Shown here piece after piece: positions 32,419 through 40,914 of a DNA stretch of 64,000 nt. Position numbers and translations under genes: made by a program. The first letter of the stretch is position 1, and each line of letters starts with the position of its first letter. Source of the stretch: Niabella aurantiaca DSM 17617 (lineage in GTDB: Bacteria; Bacteroidota; Bacteroidia; Chitinophagales; Chitinophagaceae); assembly GCF_000374125.1 (NCBI RefSeq), contig NZ_KB893627.1:62001-126000 (forward strand), in the 5' to 3' direction. Below the pieces are notes generated by a model that was given only the letters and a program-made list of their open reading frames with translations, was not told where the DNA came from and ran no database searches.

Positions 32419-34258
32419 ATACTTTGCCCATCATTTTCCCGTTTTTAAAGGTTGCCGATTTAATCAGCAGCGGCGGTTTTACTTTAAAAGGGCCCGTGTA
32501 CAAAGTTGACTGCGTCGTAGGCTCATTGCCATCGGTAGTGTAGCGGATCTCCGGTTGATAACTATTGGTTTTGAAACGGATCTCTGCCGTGTTCGCAAGA
32601 CTGTCGGTGAGGGTTGTCTGCCATACATTGTACGCGCTTCTGGCATAATTCAGTTCAAGAAAGTCGTAGCGCTCGTACTGTGTTTCCATTCGCCGGGCAA
32701 AGTCGTCCCATTGCTTGCGGTTCTTCGGCGTCCAGCCTGTTTCTGCAATGGCTGCCGCGCGCGGAAAGGCCATGTATTCCACTTTTTCAGGAGTATGAAT
32801 GAACTCACTCCACACATTTCCCTGCACGCCCTTTATAAAACGGGCTTCTGCTTCGGTAAGCTCCGGAGGGGTGGGCTCAAAATTATATACTTTTTCCAGT
32901 GTATTGATGGCATGGTCAAAAATGGCATTGGGCTCCATTGATGGTTTTCCCTGGTAGTAATCAAGATAATAATAGTTATAGGGGGTCATTACCACATTGT
33001 GCTGTTGCCGGGCAGCTTCAATGCCGCCCTTAATGCCCCGCCAGCTCATCACCCAGGCATTGGGTGCCAGTCCGCCTTCGAGTATCTCATCCCAGCCGAT
33101 GTAGTTCTTTTTTTGAGCGGTGAATATTTTTTCAACGCGCTTCACAAAGTAGCTCTGTAATTCATGTTCGTCTTTGAGGTGCTCTTTACGAATCCGTTCC
33201 TGGCACTTCGGGCAGCTTTTCCACCGGTCTTTAGGTGCCTCGTCACCGCCCATATGAATGACGGCTCCCGGAAAAATGGCCACTACTTCTTTGATTACGT
33301 CTTCGAGGAACTCAAAGGTTCTTTCATTTCCGGCGCAAAAAATCTCTTTCTGGATGCCCCACCTGGTAAGGGGTTTAAAGGGGCCGCCGCTGCAGGACAG
33401 CTCAGGATAGGCGATCAGCGCTGCCGTGGCATGCCCCGGCATTTCAATTTCCGGTACAATCGTTACATAACGTTCTGCAGCATAGGCTACCAGTTCTTTG
33501 GCCTGCTCCTGGGTATAATAGCCACCGGCCGGGGTTCCGTTTAAACGCCCCTGGCTAAACTCAGTTGTGGTTCTCCAGGCGCCGATATCCGTTAGCCTGG
33601 GGTATTTTTTTATTTCAAGGCGCCAGCCATGATCTTCTGTAAGATGCCAGTGAAAGGTATTCATTTTATGCATGGCCATATAGTCGATCAGCTTTTTTAA
33701 AAAGTTCATCGAGTAATAATAGCGGCCGCAATCCAGCATCAGTCCTCTCCATTCAAACCGCGGCCAGTCGGTGATCTCCACAGCAGGGATACCGGTCAGC
33801 GCTTTTTTAGTGGTGGGTAATAATTGTAAAATCGTTTGTATCCCGTAAAAGGCGCCATTGCCTTCCGATGCACGGAGCAGGATATTTTTGTTGTTGACAG
33901 TGAGCCGGTAGCCTTCTTTGCCCAGGGAGTCCGTCCCCGGCCCCAGGTGAATGATGAATGCATTGGCTACGGGGCTTCTGCTTTCGCTTACAGGGATCGT
34001 AAGCCCTGTTCTGTCCTTAAGTGCCTGGGACAGCATCGCACCCAGTTTCCTGCCTGCCGGGTTTCCGGGTGTTACACAGATCTTTGTGGCTGCATTCAGC
34101 AGGAACCGGCCCGGCAGGGATTTTACCACTGCCGGCCGCGGGATAATAGCAGGCTCGGTTTGGGTCTGTGCCTTTACAGGGCTGCCCGGGAAAAGGGAGA
34201 AAATTAAAAACGAAGAACAAAACATCAATGCGGATCGCAGTTTCATATGCATAATCAT
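32393..34258 (-). CDS. GH20 beta-N-acetylhexosaminidase
   Basis: Exported glycosidase of 621 residues releasing terminal GlcNAc/GalNAc. It has a signal peptide (LMFCSSFLIFSLF to VKAQ), a GH20b domain (about 35-160), the catalytic TIM barrel with WRGLMLDCGRYY, MHKMNTFHWHLTEDHGW, EIEMPGHATA and the Asp339-Glu340 pair in HMGGDE needed for substrate-assisted catalysis, and a C-terminal beta-domain (IRYTTDGNEPT). Three in-frame ATGs (34258, 34252, 34246) could start it; the last directly opens the signal. It sits between the sensor kinase and its regulator, an unusual place for an enzyme, and overlaps the regulator gene. Confidence 0.95.
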   Translation of the reverse strand: MIMHMKLRSALMFCSSFLIFSLFPGSPVKAQTQTEPAIIPRPAVVKSLPGRFLLNAATKICVTPGNPAGRKLGAMLSQALKDRTGLTIPVSESRSPVANAFIIHLGPGTDSLGKEGYRLTVNNKNILLRASEGNGAFYGIQTILQLLPTTKKALTGIPAVEITDWPRFEWRGLMLDCGRYYYSMNFLKKLIDYMAMHKMNTFHWHLTEDHGWRLEIKKYPRLTDIGAWRTTTEFSQGRLNGTPAGGYYTQEQAKELVAYAAERYVTIVPEIEMPGHATAALIAYPELSCSGGPFKPLTRWGIQKEIFCAGNERTFEFLEDVIKEVVAIFPGAVIHMGGDEAPKDRWKSCPKCQERIRKEHLKDEHELQSYFVKRVEKIFTAQKKNYIGWDEILEGGLAPNAWVMSWRGIKGGIEAARQQHNVVMTPYNYYYLDYYQGKPSMEPNAIFDHAINTLEKVYNFEPTPPELTEAEARFIKGVQGNVWSEFIHTPEKVEYMAFPRAAAIAETGWTPKNRKQWDDFARRMETQYERYDFLELNYARSAYNVWQTTLTDSLANTAEIRFKTNSYQPEIRYTTDGNEPTTQSTLYTGPFKVKPPLLIKSATFKNGKMMGKVYEEAVLRK

Positions 34259-34338
34259 TCAAATAAAAAATAGACGGTAAATATAATTAAAGAAGTCACA
34301 AAAACAGCAGAAACCGGTTTTATAATGTGTACCCCGAC

Positions 34339-37300
34339 TCAGGCCGGTTCCGTCCGGTGCGGGAACAGAAGCTCGAAACAGATCTGTTCTCCATTACCTG
34401 TCAGGCGGATGCTTCCTCCATGGAGTTCGGTAAGCGACCGGGCAAGATAAAGCCCGATGCCGGTTCCGGCCACCGTTTCCGTGAGCTTTGAACGGAAGAA
34501 CAGTTCAAATATTTTTTGCTGATCAGCGGCAGGAATGGGATCCCCGTCATTGCTGACCGTGATCTTAAAATGATGGTCTGCGCCGGGAGCGGTTAATTGG
34601 GTAAAGACCTTTGTTTTCCCATATTTGAGGGCATTATTGAGAAGATTGCTGATGATCTTTGTAAAGGCATCCCGGTCTACAAATGCATCAAAAGGGACAG
34701 GAGGAACTGCAATCCGGAAATGGAGGTTTTTATTTTCGGCGGTGGGTTGAAAGCTGCTCCATATATCGGTAAGCAGCTGCGGGATATTTGTTTTTGTAAA
34801 ATTCAGGGACAGCTGTCTTTCCTCGATCTTCCGGAAGTCGAGCAGTTGGTTGGTGAGCTCCAGCAGTCGCTCCGTGTTCCTGTTCATGCTGTTAAGGTAT
34901 TTTTCCGTTTGGGGCGTTTGGGCTATCTGCCCGGTGATCTTTTCCAGCGGCGCCTTGATCAGCGTGAGCGGGGTCCGGATCTCATGGGCAACTTTTGTAA
35001 AGAAATCTATTTTGGCTTCTACCAGTTCTTTTTCCTTTTGCATGGCATACAGCTGCATTTTGCGTTTTTGTTTATTGGCGAGGTACTGCCGGTAGGTCCG
35101 GATCAGCAGGAAGGTTGCCGACCCGGCCAGGATCAGATAGCACAAATAGGCAAGGGGCGTTTTCCACAGCGGGGGGCGGATCGTGATCCGGAGCGCCCGT
35201 TCATTGTTCCGCCATTGGCCGCTGCTGTTGGTGGAGCGTACTTTGAAAATGTATTCGCCATGGGGCAGGTTGGTAAAATAAACACTGCGGTTTGTTTTGA
35301 TGTAATTCCAGTCCTTATCCAGTCCTTCCAGCTTATAAGCATATTCAACATTATCCGGTGCGGTAAAGTTGATGGCCGCAAAGTCGATATTGAATGTCGA
35401 TTGATCGTAGGCAAGGCTGATCTGCCGCGTGTTCTGAAGTGATTGCAGTAAAGGCCCGTTCTCTGAAGCGATCGTCAGGGGTACATTGAATACGGAAAAG
35501 TTGGTGATATACACCGGCGGAACATAAGTGTCTGGTTTTAGCTCGTACGGGTTAAAGCTGATGAGTCCTTTTACACTGCCATAATAAATGCGGCCGTTTT
35601 TTGAATGGAACAGGGACGAATAGTTGAACTGATCGCCGAGCAGTCCGCTGGTTTTGGTAAATGTGCGCAGGATGCGGGCATGCTGATCCAATAAGACCAA
35701 TCCTTTTGATGTGGTGATCCAGTGGCGGTGCAGGCTGTCTTCCGTGATCGTATAGATCAGGTTGCTGGGCAACCCGGCTGCGGTCGTGTAGATCTTTATT
35801 TTTTTTGTAGACGGGTGAAGGTTGTATAAACCATCTTCGGTTGCGATCCAAAGGGTTTTGTCGGCTGCTTCATGAATATAGGTGATCCGGTTCTCTGCAA
35901 GCAGGTCCCTGTTCTGCTGCCATACCTGCAGGCGGCCAAATATCTTCTTCTGCGGATTGTAGTAGTGAAGTCCGTTCTGAAATGTTCCGGCCCAGATGGT
36001 GCCGTCTGTCGTTTCCAGGATGCATGAATAAAATGCTTCCCTGGGAAAATAATCCGGCGACCGGAAATTCCCGTTTTTAGGATCGTACCGGTAGATGCCG
36101 TTGGAGCTGCCGATCCATATCCGGCCATCGGAGGTCTTATATAAACTGTGAATAAAATTGCTGCGCAATTCGTTGGGCCCGGGGCCGGCGGTGAAATGAC
36201 GGATCACGGTCTCTGTCCGCAGATCCATCATGTCGAGGCCATGTTCAAATGTACCGATCCACAACCGGTCGCCATCGTACAGGAGGCCGTGTATATTGGT
36301 GTGTGCGATGCCGGTATTTTTACCGGTGGGTTTGAAATTTGTGAACTTCCCGGTACTGGTGTCCAGTTTATTCAGGCCGGCATCTTCAGTGCCGATCCAC
36401 AGGTGGCCGCGGTTGTCGGCGGTGATCTCCCTGACCGCGTTCCCGTGAATGGAGCGGGCGTTCATCCGGGGAAAATACTTTTCAAAAGCGGGGTTCGCTT
36501 TCGGATAATAATTCAGTCCGCCAAAGTAGGTCCCGATCCAGATACCGCCTTCCCGGTCTTTACAGAGCGAATAAACAGCGTTGTCGGTAAGTGCATAGGG
36601 GTTCTGATAATTCTTTTTAAGGTTAACGAACTGATTGTTCTGCGTGTTGTAAATATAGATGCCGCTTTCCGTTGCGATCCAGTATTCGCCCGGCTTTGAC
36701 TGTACAAAATCCCGGGCGTAGATCTCTGTTTTATCTGTATTATAGGTAAGCAGGTCTTCATACGTATGATCACGGGTATTGAATTTTTTTATTCCCTGGG
36801 TTGCCGTGCCGATCAGAAAATAACCCTCTCCTGTATCAAAGATCCGTTCCAGCCAGGTAGATACTGCAGGTTGGGAATGGCCAAAGACAGAAAAAAAGGT
36901 GAACCGGCCGGTTGCCGGATCGTAACGGCCGATGGAACCGTGGAGCGTTCCTACCCAAAGCTCATTGTTCCGGGAGATGGTAAGGGTGGTACAAAAATCC
37001 AGTTCCCCGTTAAAAAAGCGGGTGGTCTGTTGGGTCCGCCCGGAGTAGCGGTATAGCTTAAAATTAATAACGAACCACAGGTTGCCTTCAGCGTCTTCGG
37101 CAATGGCACGTACCAGTTGCTTGGGCGTCTCTTGCAGATGTGCAAATGTTTCGTTATCGGGATTGTAAGCATAAATGCCATGCTCTGTTCCCACCCAGAT
37201 GGTACCATCGTTCCCTTCACGCAGCTGCCATACAGAATTGTTGCCCAGGCTGGTGCTGTCTCCGGAAATATTCCGGAACACTTTAAAGCTATAGCCGTCA

Positions 37301-37488
37301 AAGCGGTTAAGCCCATCCTTGGTGCCGGCCCAGATAAACCCTTTTTTGTCCTGTATGACGCAGGTGGCCGTATTGTTGGACAATCCCTTCTCAACCTGGA
37401 AGCGCTCAAAATAATATTGCTGGGCACCGGCAGAACGTACACAAAGAATGGTGATAAGAAAAAAAAGATATAGGACCGTATGCTTCAA
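34339..37488 (-). CDS. HTCS-type sensor histidine kinase without receiver/AraC domains
   Basis: Glycan-sensing kinase of 1049 residues. A signal peptide is followed by two seven-bladed propellers of regulator-propeller repeats (IWAGTKDGLNRFDGYSF, IWVGTEHGIYAYN and many alike; about 25-680) and a Y_Y_Y domain (to about 770). One membrane helix (about 775-795) leads to HisKA with His835 in FFTKVAHEIRTPLTLIK and a HATPase domain (NLLNNALKYGKTK, GTGIGLYLARSLTELHGG). It ends there: the receiver and AraC parts that normally complete a hybrid two-component system are encoded by the separate gene at 31570-32418. Translation starts at TTG (37488); an in-frame stop lies just upstream and no nearby ATG precedes the signal peptide. 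Confidence 0.93.
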   Translation of the reverse strand: MKHTVLYLFFLITILCVRSAGAQQYYFERFQVEKGLSNNTATCVIQDKKGFIWAGTKDGLNRFDGYSFKVFRNISGDSTSLGNNSVWQLREGNDGTIWVGTEHGIYAYNPDNETFAHLQETPKQLVRAIAEDAEGNLWFVINFKLYRYSGRTQQTTRFFNGELDFCTTLTISRNNELWVGTLHGSIGRYDPATGRFTFFSVFGHSQPAVSTWLERIFDTGEGYFLIGTATQGIKKFNTRDHTYEDLLTYNTDKTEIYARDFVQSKPGEYWIATESGIYIYNTQNNQFVNLKKNYQNPYALTDNAVYSLCKDREGGIWIGTYFGGLNYYPKANPAFEKYFPRMNARSIHGNAVREITADNRGHLWIGTEDAGLNKLDTSTGKFTNFKPTGKNTGIAHTNIHGLLYDGDRLWIGTFEHGLDMMDLRTETVIRHFTAGPGPNELRSNFIHSLYKTSDGRIWIGSSNGIYRYDPKNGNFRSPDYFPREAFYSCILETTDGTIWAGTFQNGLHYYNPQKKIFGRLQVWQQNRDLLAENRITYIHEAADKTLWIATEDGLYNLHPSTKKIKIYTTAAGLPSNLIYTITEDSLHRHWITTSKGLVLLDQHARILRTFTKTSGLLGDQFNYSSLFHSKNGRIYYGSVKGLISFNPYELKPDTYVPPVYITNFSVFNVPLTIASENGPLLQSLQNTRQISLAYDQSTFNIDFAAINFTAPDNVEYAYKLEGLDKDWNYIKTNRSVYFTNLPHGEYIFKVRSTNSSGQWRNNERALRITIRPPLWKTPLAYLCYLILAGSATFLLIRTYRQYLANKQKRKMQLYAMQKEKELVEAKIDFFTKVAHEIRTPLTLIKAPLEKITGQIAQTPQTEKYLNSMNRNTERLLELTNQLLDFRKIEERQLSLNFTKTNIPQLLTDIWSSFQPTAENKNLHFRIAVPPVPFDAFVDRDAFTKIISNLLNNALKYGKTKVFTQLTAPGADHHFKITVSNDGDPIPAADQQKIFELFFRSKLTETVAGTGIGLYLARSLTELHGGSIRLTGNGEQICFELLFPHRTEPA

Positions 37489-37641
37489 TTATGACCGGAT
37501 TTTAATGCCAAATATAAGCATCCCAATGGGGGGAATATAAAATATCCAATGTGAAGTATTGAATTTTAAAGTACAGAAGCTCCTCTTACAGAAGGCGCAT
37601 AACCATTGTATTGTTCCAGGCACCGGCTGCTACCTGCCGTC

Positions 37642-37739
37642 TTCTATCATCTAATGCCTATGGTCTATCGTCTAATGTCTATCATCTAATCTCCCTGCTC
37701 TCATTTCCCCATTTTCGAATTTTCAAATTCTCCACCTGA
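37642..37739. repeat. 14-unit heptamer array before the SusC gene
   Basis: In-phase 7-mers: TTCTATC, ATCTAAT, GCCTATG, GTCTATC, GTCTAAT, GTCTATC, ATCTAAT, CTCCCTG, CTCTCAT, TTCCCCA, TTTTCGA, ATTTTCA, AATTCTC, CACCTGA. The first half shares the ATCTAAT unit with the array at 24384-24495. Confidence 0.7.
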
Positions 37740-37794
37740 TACAATTTGATGAAAGATTGAGACAAAATATGCGGGATCGGGGAATTGGTAGTGA

Positions 37795-37802
37795 TAATTT
37801 TG
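37795..37802 (+). promoter_or_regulatory. TAATTTTG candidate -7 box for the arabinan-type PUL
   Basis: TAnnTTTG match 30 bp before the SusC ATG at 37833. No TTG is found at the usual -33 distance, which would fit an activator-dependent promoter. Confidence 0.4.
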
Positions 37803-37832
37803 GAGTCACTCAGCTTGTTAAACCAGCGCTAT

Positions 37833-40800
37833 ATGAAATATAGATCCGAAAAGCCATCCCGCCATGTCTTACAAAAGACAGGCCCCCTTTTATTCTTTTT
37901 GTTGTTTTGCTTTGCAACTGTTTTAAATGCACAAAAAGGAACAGCGATCACCGGAAACGTTTCCGATGACAAAGGCGTTCCGCTCCGGGGCGTAAGCGTT
38001 TCTGTTAAAGGAACAACGACGGCTACGCTTACCAGCGAGCAGGGAACCTACCATATTACGGCTCCTGCCGGCGCTACGTTGGTCTTTACCAGCGTTGGCT
38101 ACACCTCAGAGGAAGTGAGGGTGGGGGACCAACCGAAGATCGATGTGACCTTAAGATCCGCGGCTACGGATCTGAATGAAGTGGTGGTGGTCGGTTATGG
38201 TACCCAGCTAAAGAAGGACCTGACGGGCGCTGTTTCCGTGGTGAAGGCTGCGGATGTCAATAAACGGCAGGCTACCACCGTTGCAGAAGCATTGCAGGGG
38301 CTGGCCACCGGCATCAAAGTACGGGGAGGGGGGCGGCCCGGCTCCGAGGCCCAGATACAAATAAGAGGATTGAAGAATATTTCAAACTCCAACCCTTTGT
38401 ATGTTATTGATGGATTGATCACTACCGCAAACAGGGATTTCAATCCGGAAGACATCGAATCCATCCAGATCTTAAAAGATGCATCCGCAGCAGCGATCTA
38501 TGGCTCCCGCGCGGCGAATGGAGTGATCATCATCACAACGAAAAAGGGTAAATCGGGACCAATGCGGATCGATGCCTCGGCGAAGTATTCGGTGCAGACC
38601 ATGCCCCGGTATAAGCTTGCGGAGACGGATGAATTTAAAAGACTGAACTATATGGCCTATGACAATGCCAACGTTCCCCGTCAGCAACTGGATACGATGG
38701 TCAACACCAACTGGCAGGACGAGGCTTTCCGGCAGGGAAATATCCGGGACCTGAACCTGAGTTTTTCCGGAGGGGGAAACAACGGGTCCTATTTTGTGTC
38801 GGGGGGGTATTTCGGAAATAAAGGTACGGTGATCAGTACCGGTTTCGACCGCTATAACCTGCGGGTAAACACACAGGGCACCAAGGGGATCTTCAGCATC
38901 GGCGAGAACCTGGCCATCAGCAATGCGAAAACAGATGAGATGGGCGGAAATCCTGTTATTGATGTCATACGGCTCTTGCCCACCATCCCGGTATATGATG
39001 ATACACACCCCGGAGGATATGGGTATGGTGACGAGCGGAAAGCCCGCACTTTCGGAACGAACCCGGTGGCAATAGCAGACCTGATCAATGAGACCAATGA
39101 GAACCTGCGGCTGCGGGGAAACCTGTGGTCCGAACTGAAGCCTTTCGATTTTTTAACGTACCGTCTGAACCTGGGCTATGAAACCAGCCGGGATCATTAT
39201 AAATATTTTAGAAAGCTGGGCAACTGGACCCTTAACCAGCCTTATGACCCGGCCATCGCCAATGAGAACCGGGCCGAATCGGTAACCAAGCTGATCGAGA
39301 ATACACTGACCTTTAAGAAGGAATTTGCGAAGCACGACCTGACGGTGATCGCCGGGCAATCGTTCCAGCGCGATGATTATGCACAGATCTGGGGCAGCAA
39401 AAGAAACGTTCTGCAGGATGCATCCGGCCATTATTACGATGTGCTGGATCAGGGAAATGAAGCGCAGCTGGGCGGTTTCAGGGAGCGCGTGGCCCTGATC
39501 TCTTATTTTGGAAGGGTGGAATATGCATTTGACGACCGGTACCTGATAAACGGGATTGTCCGCTCTGACGGTTCTTCAAGGCTGGGAACGGATCTGGAGT
39601 GGGAGCAGTTTCCTTCCGTTTCCGCGGGATGGCGCATCAGCAAAGAGAAGTTCTTTAAGGCAGACTGGATCAACGACCTGAAGGTGCGGGCAAACTATGG
39701 TACCCTCGGCAGCTCCAATATCGGTCCCTATGAGCCGGATGCGGTCATCAACACCCTGCCCACGATCGCCATCGGAAAGGATCAGCATACTGCGCCAACC
39801 GCCATACAGGTGCAGCTGACCAATCCTTACCTGGTATGGGAAAAGCTGCAACAGCAGAACTATGGTTTCGACGCCACCCTGCTGGATAATAGACTTTCAT
39901 TTACTGCCGAATATTATATAGCGCAAACCCAGAAGGTGCTCTACCGCTCACCATTGCTCTATTCAAGCGGTCATGACGGGCTGGCCCCGTTTGTGAACGC
40001 CGTCAGTCTTGAGAACAAGGGCTTTGAATTTACCATTGCCTACCGGAACAGCATTCATGATTTTAATTACAACGCCGCGCTGAATGTTACTACCGTCAGG
40101 AACAAGGTATTGGAGCTGGCATACGGGAAGAACGAGCTATACGTGGGCAATACAGTAACCCGGCTCGGGCAGCCGATCGGCATGTGGTACGTATTGCAGA
40201 CCAACGGCCTCTTTCAATCGCAGGATGAAGTGGCGAATTATAAAAATGCGGAGGGTAAGGTCATTCAACCCGATGCAAAACCCGGCGACATCCGTTTTGT
40301 CGATAACAACGGCGATGGGCAAATCACCAATGATGATAAGGCGATCGTAGGCAGTCCCTGGCCAAAGCTGGAAACCGGTCTGAACCTGGGCGCTTCGTAC
40401 AAAAATTTTGAGATAACGATGGATTGGTTTGGCTCTTTTGGCTCCAAAGTGTTTAACGGCCCCCGCAGCGTAACGGACCGCTTTGATGATAATTCCAATT
40501 ACAGGGCCGGTATTCAGCCCTGGACCCCCGAAAACCCCAATACCGATATGCCGCGTGTTTTATATGCATCTACCCTGAATGCAAGGGGCGATACGGAACG
40601 CTGGCTGGAAAACGGCAACTTTTTCCGGCTGAAGCTGATCAACCTTTCTTACCGGCTGTCCGATGCATTCGTGAAGAAGATCGGTTTTGAACATGCACAG
40701 GTTTCCGTATCGGGTCAGAACCTGCTCACATTTACTCCATACAGTGGTCTTGATCCGGAGTTCAGTAACACAAGCATTTTTGAGAAGGGATACGATTTTG

Positions 40801-40853
40801 GTGCATATCCCAATGTACGCATGGTTACATTCGGTTTGAACTTTGGATTTTAA
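37833..40853 (+). CDS. SusC/RagA-family TonB-linked outer membrane transporter
   Basis: Outer-membrane importer of 1006 residues that works with the SusD-like lipoprotein downstream. The start is the ATG at 37833 (the frame begins with a TTG at 37785, before the promoter box). Order of domains: signal peptide, carboxypeptidase-regulatory-like domain (ITGNVSDDKGVPLRGVSVSV), SusC motif NEVVVVGYGTQ, plug (ALQGLATGIKVRGGGRPGSEAQIQIRG, DASAAAIYGSRAANGVIIITTKKGKSG), and a large beta-barrel ending MVTFGLNFGF. It is the first gene of the GH43-rich locus and divergent from the split sensor system that probably controls it. Confidence 0.96.
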   Translation: MKYRSEKPSRHVLQKTGPLLFFLLFCFATVLNAQKGTAITGNVSDDKGVPLRGVSVSVKGTTTATLTSEQGTYHITAPAGATLVFTSVGYTSEEVRVGDQPKIDVTLRSAATDLNEVVVVGYGTQLKKDLTGAVSVVKAADVNKRQATTVAEALQGLATGIKVRGGGRPGSEAQIQIRGLKNISNSNPLYVIDGLITTANRDFNPEDIESIQILKDASAAAIYGSRAANGVIIITTKKGKSGPMRIDASAKYSVQTMPRYKLAETDEFKRLNYMAYDNANVPRQQLDTMVNTNWQDEAFRQGNIRDLNLSFSGGGNNGSYFVSGGYFGNKGTVISTGFDRYNLRVNTQGTKGIFSIGENLAISNAKTDEMGGNPVIDVIRLLPTIPVYDDTHPGGYGYGDERKARTFGTNPVAIADLINETNENLRLRGNLWSELKPFDFLTYRLNLGYETSRDHYKYFRKLGNWTLNQPYDPAIANENRAESVTKLIENTLTFKKEFAKHDLTVIAGQSFQRDDYAQIWGSKRNVLQDASGHYYDVLDQGNEAQLGGFRERVALISYFGRVEYAFDDRYLINGIVRSDGSSRLGTDLEWEQFPSVSAGWRISKEKFFKADWINDLKVRANYGTLGSSNIGPYEPDAVINTLPTIAIGKDQHTAPTAIQVQLTNPYLVWEKLQQQNYGFDATLLDNRLSFTAEYYIAQTQKVLYRSPLLYSSGHDGLAPFVNAVSLENKGFEFTIAYRNSIHDFNYNAALNVTTVRNKVLELAYGKNELYVGNTVTRLGQPIGMWYVLQTNGLFQSQDEVANYKNAEGKVIQPDAKPGDIRFVDNNGDGQITNDDKAIVGSPWPKLETGLNLGASYKNFEITMDWFGSFGSKVFNGPRSVTDRFDDNSNYRAGIQPWTPENPNTDMPRVLYASTLNARGDTERWLENGNFFRLKLINLSYRLSDAFVKKIGFEHAQVSVSGQNLLTFTPYSGLDPEFSNTSIFEKGYDFGAYPNVRMVTFGLNFGF

Positions 40854-40914
40854 ATACGTGACCCCATAAGATATATTTATTCAATCAGACGCATTTCGGA
40901 TTAAAACGATTGAC

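Larger units (their letters stand above)
37489..37832. other. divergent intergenic region between sensor kinase and SusC
   Basis: About 340 bp expected to hold the regulator's target site. It contains the heptamer array at 37642-37739 and a TAATTTTG box at 37795. No direct repeat typical of a regulator operator could be picked out by eye. Confidence 0.4.
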
